Shown piece by piece: positions 18,609 to 26,764 of a stretch of 55,804 nt of DNA. The DNA lies in the NCBI GenBank assembly GCA_022787165.1, contig JALFVL010000008.1, positions 1-55,804 of the forward strand. Direction: 5' to 3'. The translations under genes and the position numbers were made by a program. Under the pieces are notes generated by a model. It worked only from the letters and a program-made list of their open reading frames with translations. It had not been told where the DNA came from and ran no database searches. The number at the start of each line of letters is the position of its first letter. Position 1 is the stretch's first letter. The stretch comes from Clostridiales bacterium. Its GTDB lineage: Bacteria > Bacillota > Clostridia > Christensenellales > Aristaeellaceae.

Positions 18609-18826
18609 GAACCGGCGCCCATGCTTTCCGGCCGGGCGCCGGTTCTCGTTACTCCTATACGCCGTAAATCCTTCTGCAAAGCCCCGGCTGCGGGCGCCAG
18701 GCAACGGGATTTACAGCATTTCGTCGGTGATGAAGCCGGCATCATGCCGGTTCGGGCGTCCTGCAGGGCGCGCAGACCGGAGGGGTTGTCTTTCAAGAGA
18801 GGGGCGCGTCCCTTGAAAGGCAACCC
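18609..18826 (+). other. Structured intercistronic region: three hairpins
   Basis: Three stems fill the 268-nt gap between binding protein and permease: GAACCGGCGCCC/GGGCGCCGGTTC, a perfect 12 bp (18609-18645); AGCCGGCAT/ATGCCGGTT near 18733-18752; and a long stem from GGGTTG to CAACCC with CTTTCAAG/CTTGAAAG inside (18783-18826). None has a strong T tract. Likely role: 3'-end protection of the binding-protein mRNA or partial termination. Confidence 0.6.
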
Positions 18827-18866
18827 GCCCATCGTAAAACCCGATCTTTTTCCGGAGGTGACCGTT

Positions 18867-19760
18867 GTGCAAACAAGAAGAGCCGGCATGAACGGAATCG
18901 TCCCGTATCTGTACGTCATTCCGTGCATCCTGCTGCTGGGAATTTTCGTGTACATCCCGCTGGTCGTCAACTTCTACTACTCCACGCTCAACTTCAGCGC
19001 GTTCTCGCCGGCGAAAACCTTCGTCGGGCTGCAAAACTATCGCGAGCTGATCGCCGATCCCGTGATCCGCACGGCGCTGATCAACAACGTCTGGTACTGC
19101 GTGATCTCCGTCATCTTCCAGGTTGGGCTGTCCCTGTGCATCGCGGCCGTGCTGGAGGACAAGCTTTTCCGCCGTGTGAGCACCGTGCTGCGCACGATGT
19201 ACTTCCTGCCCGTGCTCATCTCCATGACGGTTGTCGCGCTGCTGTTCTCCTTCGTGTATCATCCCAAGATCGGCCTGATCAACGCGGGCCTCAAGCTGAT
19301 CGGTCTGGGTCATCTGGCCCATGCCTGGACGGGCGCGACGGATACCGCAATCTTCTCCGCCATCGCCATGAGCCAGTGGCACTCGATGGGCTACACCATG
19401 ATGCTCTTTATCGTCGCGATTCAGGGCATTTCGGAGGACCTGTATGAGGCCGCCGAGATCGACGGCGCCGGCCGCCTGCGCCGCTTCATCCATGTGACGC
19501 TGCCGCAGGTTCGCGAGATGGCGTTTGTGACCATGGTGACGACCGTGACGGGCGCGTTCCTGGTCTTCAACGACGTCTACATCCTCACAGGCGGCGGCCC
19601 GGGCAATGCCTCCACGACGCTAGCCGTCTACATGTACAAGAATGGATTCGCGCTGGACAAGATGGGCTATGCCTCGACCATCGCCGTGCTGATGCTCATC
19701 ATCTGCATGATCCTCGCGCTGATTCAGAACAACGCGTTCCGCTCGGGAAAGGGGGATTGA
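18867..19760 (+). CDS. Sugar-type ABC permease (FrlN-like)
   Basis: Inner-membrane permease of the MalF/UgpA group. The GTG at 18867 is chosen because GGAGGTG lies 6 nt before it; the next ATG is at 18888. The chain has 297 aa with six hydrophobic segments beginning IVPYLYVIPCILLLGIFVYI and the EAA coupling loop YEAAEIDGAGRLRRFIHVTLP. It overlaps no neighbour and is followed 2 nt later by the second permease. No ATPase gene is in the operon; as in Bacillus frl, a shared MsmX-type ATPase elsewhere is expected. Confidence 0.88.
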   Translation: MQTRRAGMNGIVPYLYVIPCILLLGIFVYIPLVVNFYYSTLNFSAFSPAKTFVGLQNYRELIADPVIRTALINNVWYCVISVIFQVGLSLCIAAVLEDKLFRRVSTVLRTMYFLPVLISMTVVALLFSFVYHPKIGLINAGLKLIGLGHLAHAWTGATDTAIFSAIAMSQWHSMGYTMMLFIVAIQGISEDLYEAAEIDGAGRLRRFIHVTLPQVREMAFVTMVTTVTGAFLVFNDVYILTGGGPGNASTTLAVYMYKNGFALDKMGYASTIAVLMLIICMILALIQNNAFRSGKGD

Positions 19761-19762
19761 CG

Positions 19763-20623
19763 ATGGAAAAGCAGAAGCGCAAGCGTTCCACGCTCCCGGG
19801 CAGCAAGATGACGCCGCTCATGGCGCTGATCCTCTTCCTGCTGATCATCTACTTCATCCTCGTCGCCTATCCGCTGTTCTGGATGATCTGCAACTCCCTG
19901 AAGGCCTACAAGGAGATTTACAAGAACATCTGGGCGCTGCCCAAGACGCCCCTGTGGGGCAACTACGCGCTGGCATGGCAGCGGGGCATCTCCAAGTACT
20001 TCCTCAACTCCGTGCTCGTCACGGGCAGCACGATCTTTGGCGCGATTTTCGCGGCCGCGCTGGCCTCCTACTCGTTGGCGCGCTTCCGCTTCAGGGGCAA
20101 CCAGCTGATCTTCGTGCTGTGCATGGGCGGCATGATGCTCTCCCCGCAGGTGACGCTGATTCCGCTGTACAAGATCATTCAGGCGCTGCACATCCACAAC
20201 ACCTATCTCGCGCTGATCATCCCCTACACGGCGTACAGAATCCCGCTGATCGTCATGCTCATCCGCTCGCATTTCCTCTCAATCCCCAAGGAGATTGAGG
20301 AATCCGCGGTGCTGGACGGCTGCTCGAGCTTCGGCGTCTTCTCGCGGATTTTCCTGCCGATGAGCAAGCCGATCCTGCTGACCTGCACGATCCTGATCGC
20401 GTATTACGCATGGAACGAGTTCCTCTACGCCATCATCTTCATCGACAGCGACAAGTTCCGCACGATTCCCGCCGGATTGATGAACCTGCGCGACGCGCTG
20501 CAAACCGACTGGGGCGTGCTACTGGCGGGCATGACGATTTCTGCGACGCCGCTGGTGACGCTGTTCCTGCTGATGCAGAAGCAGTTTATCCGCGGCATGA
20601 CGGCCGGCTCTGTTAAGGGCTGA
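19763..20623 (+). CDS. Sugar-type ABC permease (FrlM-like)
   Basis: MalG/UgpE-type partner permease, 286 aa. The ATG at 19763 follows AAAGGGGG; an upstream TTG at 19757 is in frame but less likely. Six hydrophobic segments, starting MALILFLLIIYFILVAYPLF; the EAA loop reads EIEESAVLDGCSSFGVFSRIFLP and the C terminus MQKQFIRGMTAGSVKG is typical of this family. It forms the channel together with the preceding gene. Confidence 0.9.
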   Translation: MEKQKRKRSTLPGSKMTPLMALILFLLIIYFILVAYPLFWMICNSLKAYKEIYKNIWALPKTPLWGNYALAWQRGISKYFLNSVLVTGSTIFGAIFAAALASYSLARFRFRGNQLIFVLCMGGMMLSPQVTLIPLYKIIQALHIHNTYLALIIPYTAYRIPLIVMLIRSHFLSIPKEIEESAVLDGCSSFGVFSRIFLPMSKPILLTCTILIAYYAWNEFLYAIIFIDSDKFRTIPAGLMNLRDALQTDWGVLLAGMTISATPLVTLFLLMQKQFIRGMTAGSVKG

Positions 20624-20655
20624 GCGGCGGAAAGCAAGAAAGAAGGAAAGAAAAC

Positions 20656-21474
20656 ATGAGTGGAAAAATGATTGCGGTCGGCGACAACGTCGTGGACTGC
20701 TACCTGGACGACGGCGTCTATTATCCGGGCGGAAACGCCGTCAATGTCGCCGTCAACTGCAAGCGGGATGGCCTTGAGGATGTCGCCTATATCGGCATGT
20801 TCGGCAACGACGAAAAGGCGGAGCATCTCAAATGGGCGCTCACGCAGGAGCATGTCCACTTCGAGCGCAGCCGCACGATGTACGCGCCCAGCGGCTCGCC
20901 CGGCGTGCGCCTGGTCGACGGGGACCGCAAGTTCGTCGGCGGCCCGCGCGACACGGCGCAGCACATCGCCCGCATCCGCCTGACGCAGGAGGATCTTGAC
21001 TACATCGCGCAGTACGGCCTGTGCCACACGAGCTGTTTCTCCTCCATCGAGTACGAGCTGCCCGAGATGGCCAAGCGCTGCCAGATCTCCTTTGACTTCT
21101 CGGAGCGCACGGACCCGGACTATCTCGCGCGGGTTTGCCCGCATCTGACCTATGCGTTCTTCTCCGGCTCGGATCTGACGCAGGAGGAGCTCGACGCGCT
21201 AATCGAGCGCTGCCATGCGCTGGGCACACGCGTCGTGGGCATCACGCTGGGCTCCCGAGGCGCGCTCTTCTCCGAGGAGGGCAAGCGCTATCAGCAGGGC
21301 ATCGTGCGCGTGGAGGCGATTGATACGATGGGCGCGGGCGACAGCTTCATCGCCGGCTTCCTGACCCGCCGCGTTCTGGGGGACAACATGGAGGACGCGC
21401 TCCGCTTTGCGGCGGGCGTCGCGGCCAAAACCTGCCAGGTCCGGGGCAGCTTCGGGTATCCGCATGCGCTTTGA
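20656..21474 (+). CDS. PfkB-family Amadori-compound kinase (FrlD-like)
   Basis: Phosphorylates the imported Amadori sugar at C6 so that the deglycase can cleave it. 272 aa. The N terminus MIAVGDNVVDCY...YPGGNAVNVAVNCKR is the FrlD signature (E. coli: IGDNCVDIY...FSGGNAVNVAVYC). The PfkB anion hole and catalytic base are in DTMGAGDSFIAGF with Asp229. AAGGAAAG precedes the ATG. By analogy: fructoselysine 6-kinase or a fructosamine kinase of related specificity. Confidence 0.88.
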   Translation: MSGKMIAVGDNVVDCYLDDGVYYPGGNAVNVAVNCKRDGLEDVAYIGMFGNDEKAEHLKWALTQEHVHFERSRTMYAPSGSPGVRLVDGDRKFVGGPRDTAQHIARIRLTQEDLDYIAQYGLCHTSCFSSIEYELPEMAKRCQISFDFSERTDPDYLARVCPHLTYAFFSGSDLTQEELDALIERCHALGTRVVGITLGSRGALFSEEGKRYQQGIVRVEAIDTMGAGDSFIAGFLTRRVLGDNMEDALRFAAGVAAKTCQVRGSFGYPHAL

Positions 21475-21512
21475 ACAGGGCCGGAGGACTGGAGGAAAGG
21501 TGAGTAGCCGCC

Positions 21513-22271
21513 ATGAAACAGCTGGACACCAACAATGCCGTTCCGCTGTATGAGCAGCTGAGAGTCGCGCTGCGCGAACGGCTGGACAGTGGCGTGCTCG
21601 CCCCGGGAGAGCGGCTCCCTTCGGAAACGGAGCTCTGCCAGAAATACTGCGTCAGCCGCATCACCGTGCGGCGCGCCGTGGATGAGCTCGTCGAAGAGGG
21701 CATTCTGGAGCGGAGGCAGGGAAAGGGCACCTTTGTCGCGCCAAAGCGAGCCGTTGTTTCGATCATGGCGCTCAACGATGACGCGACGGAGGGCTTCTAC
21801 AGCCGCTACAAGGAGCGAAAGCGCAGCCTGATCGTCAGCAAGAAGGAATATCCGGCCAACCGCAGTGAGCGGGAATGGCTTCATCTGGGCGAGAACGATC
21901 ACGTCTTCATCCTGACCCGGCGGTTGCTCCTGGACGGAAAGCCCTGGATGATCGACCGCGCGACCTATGCCGTGCGCCGCTTCCCCGACTTTTTTGACCG
22001 GGTGCAGGACGATACCTCTACCTACCAGCTGATGGAGGAGATTTACGGTGTGTCCATGTGCCGGGCCCATCGGGAGATCACGCTGACCTACGCGACCAAC
22101 GAGCAGGGCGAGCTGCTCGACTGCGCGCCGGGGACGCCGCTGTTCAAGACGTTCAAGGTCGTCTATGATGACCGGGACGAGCCCGTCCATCTCTCTTCGA
22201 CCTTTACGCAGGCGGAGGGGATCGTGCTGACCGTGGAAAACAACCGGTATCGCAGCAGGAAAAAGGAATAA
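21513..22271 (+). CDS. GntR/HutC-family regulator with UTRA domain (FrlR-like), copy 1
   Basis: 252 aa. Winged-helix DNA-binding domain at residues 1-75 (LYEQLRVALRERL, PGERLPSETELCQKYCVSRITVRRAVDEL, wing RRQGKGTFV) followed by a UTRA ligand domain. It is the last gene of the operon and is the likely repressor, relieved by the Amadori substrate or its phosphate. A terminator follows directly, then a second, clearly homologous gene. It may bind the GACAT cluster at 16074-16115. Confidence 0.9.
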   Translation: MKQLDTNNAVPLYEQLRVALRERLDSGVLAPGERLPSETELCQKYCVSRITVRRAVDELVEEGILERRQGKGTFVAPKRAVVSIMALNDDATEGFYSRYKERKRSLIVSKKEYPANRSEREWLHLGENDHVFILTRRLLLDGKPWMIDRATYAVRRFPDFFDRVQDDTSTYQLMEEIYGVSMCRAHREITLTYATNEQGELLDCAPGTPLFKTFKVVYDDRDEPVHLSSTFTQAEGIVLTVENNRYRSRKKE

Positions 22272-22276
22272 CGAAG

Positions 22277-22314
22277 TCCGCCGCGCGACATGAGCTGTGC
22301 GGCGGATTCTTTTA
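22277..22314 (+). terminator. Terminator of the Amadori operon
   Basis: TCCGCCGC (22277-22284) pairs with GCGGCGGA (22299-22306), then TTCTTTT. Confidence 0.85.
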
Positions 22315-22376
22315 TCTTTCGCGGCGAATCCCGCCCTGACCCATAACGGAAGACTGTTTTTCTTGCGCAAATCGGA

Positions 22377-22406
22377 TTGACCGTTTGAAACGCGGCGGTG
22401 TATAAT
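22377..22406 (+). promoter_or_regulatory. Promoter of the second GntR gene
   Basis: TTGACC (22377-22382), 18 nt, TATAAT (22401-22406). An imperfect dyad between two TGCA tetramers (22407-22424) lies just downstream and could be an autoregulatory site. Confidence 0.75.
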
Positions 22407-22476
22407 TGCATCATATCATTTGCACAGACCAAAGAGATGGGCAGCGTCCAAGGGCGGACGAGGATTGGAGCAGAGC

Positions 22477-23220
22477 ATGAACAATCTGGAAAAGAGCAGC
22501 GCCGTTCCGCTGTATGAGCAGCTCAAGCTGTCGCTGCGCAAGAAGGTGGACGAGCAGGTTTGGCAGGAGGGGCAGCGCCTTCCCTCCGAGGCGGAGCTTT
22601 GCGCGGATTACGATGTCAGCCGCATCACCGTGCGGCGCGCCGTCGACGAGCTGGTGGAGGAGGGCGTGCTCGAGCGGCGCCAGGGCAAGGGGACGTTTGT
22701 CGCGTCGAGCCGCATGAGCGTGCAGATGATGCCCATGAACGTGATTATGCAGGGCTTTTACATCCTGGATACCGAGCGCAAGCAGACAAACGTTATCACA
22801 AAGCGGGAGTATGAGGCCAACCGGCATGAGCGCGAGGTGCTCAGGCTTCAGGAGGGCGACTCCGTCTATGTGTTCACGAGGCAGATGATGCTCGACGGGA
22901 AGGTCTGCATGCTCGACCGCAGCACCTTTCCGGCGGGGCGTTATCCGGGCCTCTTCGAGCGGGTGACGGACAACATGTCGACCTATCGCCTGCTCGTGGA
23001 GGAATATGGCGTGGTCATGCACTGCGTACACAAGGAAATCTCCCACACCTATGCCAGCGCTGAGCAGGCCAAATGGCTCGACTGCCCCGTCGGCACGCCG
23101 CTGTTTCGGATATACAAGGTCGTCTATGACCCGCAGGGCGTGCCGATTCACATGTCCTCCTCCTATATGAAGGCGGACAGCATCGTCTTTGTCACCGACA
23201 ACGAGCTGCTTGAGGGCTGA
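22477..23220 (+). CDS. GntR/HutC-family regulator with UTRA domain, copy 2
   Basis: 247 aa. Same domain plan as the gene at 21513: wHTH (SSAVPLYEQLKLSLRKKV, LPSEAELCADYDVSRITVRRAVDELVEEG, RRQGKGTFVA) and UTRA. The start at 22477 is supported by homology to copy 1 (MNNLEKSSAVPLYEQL / MKQLDTNNAVPLYEQL) and GGATTGGAG upstream. It has its own promoter, so it is regulated apart from the operon. Two linked paralogues suggest either two effectors or a second regulon elsewhere. Confidence 0.9.
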   Translation: MNNLEKSSAVPLYEQLKLSLRKKVDEQVWQEGQRLPSEAELCADYDVSRITVRRAVDELVEEGVLERRQGKGTFVASSRMSVQMMPMNVIMQGFYILDTERKQTNVITKREYEANRHEREVLRLQEGDSVYVFTRQMMLDGKVCMLDRSTFPAGRYPGLFERVTDNMSTYRLLVEEYGVVMHCVHKEISHTYASAEQAKWLDCPVGTPLFRIYKVVYDPQGVPIHMSSSYMKADSIVFVTDNELLEG

Positions 23221-23314
23221 TTGAAACGCGCAAAGCCGCCTCCTTGGGCGGCCTTCAAGGGAAAACGGACGGAACATGACGAGGGAGTTTGCTAGGCAGG
23301 AAGGGCAGAAACAA

Positions 23315-23345
23315 AGAGAAGAGGCGGCGGGCCTCTTCTCTTTTT
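23315..23345. terminator. Bidirectional terminator
   Basis: AGAGAAGAGG pairs with CCTCTTCTCT around a 7-nt loop; TTTTC follows on the plus strand and TTGTTTC on the minus strand, serving both convergent genes. A smaller hairpin GCCGCC/GGCGGC lies upstream at about 23232-23252. Confidence 0.85.
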
Positions 23346-25082
23346 CTACATGTCGGAAGCGGTCTGTTCATCCTTGTACAGACTCAGGTCGATGACGGGC
23401 GAGAGCTCAAAATGATCGCTCAGATAGGTCTGGATCTCTTCGCTGGGATTGAGCGTGATCAGATAGTCGTAGTCCCTCCAAAGGTCGGGAAGCTCAATCA
23501 GCCAGGAGAGCTCCGCGGAGGAAACCGCCTGCGGATCAAGCAGGTAGCGCGTCAGATAGAAGAGATAGCCGTCGTCGTTTTGGGAGCGCAGGATCATGTA
23601 GCGGCAGCCGGCTGGGATGTCGTAATCCTCAATCAACCGGTCGTAGGCCTCGCGCGTCGTGCCACGGAGCGTCTGCCGCCTGAAATAGCTGAGCGAGGGC
23701 TTGACGAGCGTGAACACGGAGACGGCACACAGCGCGGCGAGCACGGCGGAGGCAGCGCGGCGCAGCGCGCCGGGCAGGGGGCGGCCCAGCAGTTGACAGG
23801 CGTAGATCCAGACCGCGCCTGCGGAGAAGATCAGGATGGTCTTCTCATAGCGGCTGTATCCCGCGAGAATCAGCGCTTCACCCGTGGGCATCGTCAGCAG
23901 ATACATGAGGAAGAGGCCGAGCTCGTAAGCGGCGTAGCTGCCCAGCACGAGCGGCGCGAGGAAATGGGGAGACTGCCTGTCGCGCAGGCAGAAGCGCCCG
24001 ATCAGGACTAGCGCCAGCAGCAGAAGCAGCACATGGAGCATCGGATTGGAGAGGGAAAACACCCTGCCGAGCATGCTGCTTGCGATCGCGTCGATCGTGT
24101 CTGCGCCCTTCTCCTGAAGCGTTGCGGCGAAGAGGGAGAGGGAGAGCGAATGCTTGGCATGCATGCCGTCGGAAAAGACCAGCCTGACGTGCTTTTGCCA
24201 CAGCAGCAGCAGCGCAAACGGCGAGAGCGCCGTCAGCGCAAAGGCGCGGACGTGGCCGCGAAGCGCCTTGCGGCCGCAGCAGAGCATGCAGACGATCAGC
24301 ACGACGTCAAAGAGCAGACCGCTGTTTTTGATGCTCATCAGGAAGAGCAGAAACGGGAGAAGCAGCCAGGGCTGCTCGCCGAGGCGATCGCGGCAGGCCG
24401 CGCAGAGCGCCAGACCGGCCAGCGCCGTCAGCGGCAGCAGCGTGTCGACCAGCAGCGAGGTGAAGGCAATGTCGCCGGCCAGCAGCGCGACGCCCACGAC
24501 GGCCGTCAGCAGATGCGTCACGGGCCGGCGGGAACAGGAAAAGAGCGCGGCGATCATGCCGAGCATCAGCACGGCCTGGGCGAGCATCTGCATCCATTCA
24601 AAGCGGATGCCGCTGACCTTGGCGATGTAGTAGATGAAGCAGGAGCTGCCCAGCGGATAGGACTGAAACTGGATGTTGACATCTGAGAAGTTCGGAAAGC
24701 GGTCCGTGGCGAGCATCCGCTTGACGACAATCGCCCAATGGCTGAAGTTGTCGTAGCTCGTGAATTTGGTGCGCAGGAGCAGCGCGGCCATCACGATGCT
24801 GCCCACGGCGAAAAACAGCGTGCCGGGGGAGACGAGCGCGAGGGCGCTGTCCCGCCTGCGGATCGAGCAGACGCCCAACGCACAGCCCAGCAGGCAGATG
24901 AAGGCGGCCGTCTCGGGCAGCAGATTCAGAATGCCGGCGGCAAACATCAGCGAGCCGATGGAGGCGAAGATGAACGCCAGAGAGAGATTCACGTCGAGCC
25001 TGCGGCGCGCGGTTTGCATAAAGCCGTAAAACGAGAAGACGAGCAGCAGCAGACGGACAAGCTTTTCCGCGTAGTAAAGCAT
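23346..25082 (-). CDS. Polytopic membrane protein of unknown function
   Basis: 578 aa; the start at 25082 follows AAAGGAGG and the longer upstream frame is not needed. About twelve hydrophobic segments fill residues 8-470, with a soluble tail after about residue 475 (YFRRQTLRGTTREAYDRLIEDYDIPAGCRYMILRSQNDDGYLFY). Overall shape (many helices, a large loop with HWAIVVKRMLATDRFPNF after the third or fourth helix, a small C-terminal domain) recalls GT-C glycosyltransferases or O-antigen polymerase-like proteins, but no decisive motif was seen. It has its own promoter and no functional neighbours. Confidence 0.75.
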   Translation of the reverse strand: MLYYAEKLVRLLLLVFSFYGFMQTARRRLDVNLSLAFIFASIGSLMFAAGILNLLPETAAFICLLGCALGVCSIRRRDSALALVSPGTLFFAVGSIVMAALLLRTKFTSYDNFSHWAIVVKRMLATDRFPNFSDVNIQFQSYPLGSSCFIYYIAKVSGIRFEWMQMLAQAVLMLGMIAALFSCSRRPVTHLLTAVVGVALLAGDIAFTSLLVDTLLPLTALAGLALCAACRDRLGEQPWLLLPFLLFLMSIKNSGLLFDVVLIVCMLCCGRKALRGHVRAFALTALSPFALLLLWQKHVRLVFSDGMHAKHSLSLSLFAATLQEKGADTIDAIASSMLGRVFSLSNPMLHVLLLLLALVLIGRFCLRDRQSPHFLAPLVLGSYAAYELGLFLMYLLTMPTGEALILAGYSRYEKTILIFSAGAVWIYACQLLGRPLPGALRRAASAVLAALCAVSVFTLVKPSLSYFRRQTLRGTTREAYDRLIEDYDIPAGCRYMILRSQNDDGYLFYLTRYLLDPQAVSSAELSWLIELPDLWRDYDYLITLNPSEEIQTYLSDHFELSPVIDLSLYKDEQTASDM

Positions 25083-25122
25083 GCTGTTTTCCTCCTTTGG
25101 AGATCGGGAAACTCTGCCTGAC

Positions 25123-25151
25123 AGTATACCATGTTTTGAAAAGCGGAGCAA
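25123..25151 (-). promoter_or_regulatory. Promoter of the membrane-protein gene
   Basis: On the minus strand TTGCTC (25146-25151), 17 nt, TATACT (25123-25128). The 25152-25300 stretch between this and the efp promoter shows only GC-rich sequence with no gene. Confidence 0.65.
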
Positions 25152-25300
25152 GTGAAGGCGGCGCTTTCCGTTTGCCCGGAGAATGTCCCGACGCGGCAAG
25201 GCATCAGGCCCCTGGGAAGCAAGCCCCTGCGGCAGCGCGCTTTTTCTCTGGGCGCGGCGCAGTTTATTGCGCGAAGACGGATGGAAACTGCTGAAAACTC

Positions 25301-25329
25301 TTGATCTTTTCGTCCAGCCGTGATAAAAT
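25301..25329 (+). promoter_or_regulatory. Promoter of efp
   Basis: TTGATC (25301-25306), 17 nt, TAAAAT (25324-25329); the leader to the ATG is about 100 nt. Confidence 0.65.
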
Positions 25330-25434
25330 CAAAACACGAGTGCACATCGCTTGAACAGCGTCATCCGCACGCGGACGGTGTTTGGCGTGCATTGAAATAC
25401 ACTGATTTTCTAGATTTGATGGAGGGATTTCCAC

Positions 25435-25992
25435 ATGATTACTGCAGGCGATTTCCGCAAGGGCGTCACGATCGAATGGGAAGGCGGCGTCTGGACCATC
25501 GTTGATTTCCAGCATGTCAAGCCGGGCAAGGGCGCGGCCTTCGTGCGCACCAAGCTCAAGAATGTCATGACCGGCGCCGTCGTCGAGCGTTCCTTCAACC
25601 CGACCGACAAGCAGCCGCGCGCGACCATCGAGACCAAGGAGATGCAGTACGTCTATAACGATGGGGAGTTCTACTACTTCATGGATCAGGAGACCTTCGA
25701 GCAGATCCCGCTGACGCTGGATCAGGTCGAGGACGCGATCCGCTTCATGAAGGAAGAGACCATGGCTACCGTCCGCTTCTTCAAGGGCAAGGCCTTCTCC
25801 GTCGAGGCGCCGAACTTCGTCGTGCTCGAGGTCACCGAGACTGAGCCGGGCTTCAAGGGCGACACCACCAGCAACACCACCAAGCCGGCGACCCTGGAGA
25901 CCGGCTACCAGATCTCCGTGCCGCTGTTCATCAACATCGGCGACAAGATCCGCGTGGATACCCGCGACGGCTCCTACATGTCCCGCGCGTAA
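25435..25992 (+). CDS. efp: Translation elongation factor P
   Basis: Relieves ribosome stalling at polyproline stretches. 185 aa, standard length: N-terminal KOW-like domain with [18 protein letters not shown] and the tip loop [17 protein letters not shown] (the modifiable-lysine position), then two OB domains ending [17 protein letters not shown], the usual EF-P signature. GGAGGGA precedes the ATG. The following acidic zinc-ribbon gene starts 32 nt later and may be cotranscribed, an arrangement known in Clostridia. Confidence 0.97.
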   Translation: MITAGDFRKGVTIEWEGGVWTIVDFQHVKPGKGAAFVRTKLKNVMTGAVVERSFNPTDKQPRATIETKEMQYVYNDGEFYYFMDQETFEQIPLTLDQVEDAIRFMKEETMATVRFFKGKAFSVEAPNFVVLEVTETEPGFKGDTTSNTTKPATLETGYQISVPLFINIGDKIRVDTRDGSYMSRA

Positions 25993-26024
25993 CGCGATCA
26001 GGCTTTGGGAAAGGCGGTCTGAAC

Positions 26025-26462
26025 ATGAGCAGAATGGCTGAAAAGGTTGCCTACCTCAAGGGATTGGCCGAGGGCATGGGCGTCAGCGGTGACAGCGATC
26101 AGGGCAAGCTGATGCTGGCTGTCATCGATGCGCTGGAGGCCTTCGCGCAGGAGAGCGGGGAAACCTGCGAAAAGCTCGATGAGCTGGAGCAGTATGTTGA
26201 GGAAATCGACAGCGACGTCAGCGACCTCGAAGAGGCGCTCTTCGCGGAGGATGACGAAGACGAAGAGGACGACGACGAGGACGAGGATGACGACGACGAT
26301 GAGGACGGCGACGGCCTGATCGAATACGAATGCCCGCACTGCGGCACGGTGATCTTCTTTGACGAAGAGGCCTTTGACATGGAGGAGGAGCATCTCTGCC
26401 CGAACTGCCATCGCAAGGTGTTCGACGAGGAAGATGACGGCGACGATTCTGACGATGAGTAA
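26025..26462 (+). CDS. CD1247-type acidic protein with zinc ribbon
   Basis: 145 aa, function unknown. N-terminal segment MSRMAEKVAYLKGLAEGMGV matches the CD1247 N-terminal domain found in Clostridia. Residues about 80-100 are an almost pure Asp/Glu run, followed by a zinc ribbon CPHCG...CPNCH at residues about 104-130. Highly negative charge and the ribbon suggest an RNAP- or ribosome-associated small protein, but this is inference. It lies after efp and before a strong terminator. Confidence 0.8.
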   Translation: MSRMAEKVAYLKGLAEGMGVSGDSDQGKLMLAVIDALEAFAQESGETCEKLDELEQYVEEIDSDVSDLEEALFAEDDEDEEDDDEDEDDDDDEDGDGLIEYECPHCGTVIFFDEEAFDMEEEHLCPNCHRKVFDEEDDGDDSDDE

Positions 26463-26488
26463 CCGCTCAATCTCCGATTGACCTCAAG

Positions 26489-26540
26489 AGGACTGACGCG
26501 GATGGGGCGCGCTTGCGCATCCTTCCGTGCAGTCCTTTTC
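26489..26540 (+). terminator. Terminator after the CD1247-type gene
   Basis: AGGACTG (26489-26495) pairs with CAGTCCT (26530-26536) at the base of a long stem, followed by TTTC. Confidence 0.7.
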
Positions 26541-26568
26541 TTGCAATATGGAAAAATCGGGCATGTCC

Positions 26569-26728
26569 GGCCACGGAAGCGGAATGACGGGAAGCACAGA
26601 GCGGTTCGATAGCGGGAGCGGCCACGGGCCGCATTCCCGAGTCAGGGAAAGTGCATTTCCGACGGCCACGGAAGCGGAATGATGGGAAGCACAGAGCGGT
26701 TCGATAGCGGGAGCGGCCACAGGCCGCA
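26569..26728. repeat. Tandem 65-bp direct repeat
   Basis: The 65 nt at 26569-26633 recur at 26664-26728 with two substitutions; the period is 95 nt. Each copy begins GGCCACGGAAGCGGAATGA and ends with GCGGCCAC(G/A)GGCCGCA, itself nearly palindromic. No reading frame of quality crosses it. It fills most of the gap before the SH3/VanW genes. Confidence 0.8.
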
Positions 26729-26764
26729 GCAACTTGGGCGGGCATGGCCCGCAGGGATGGACGC

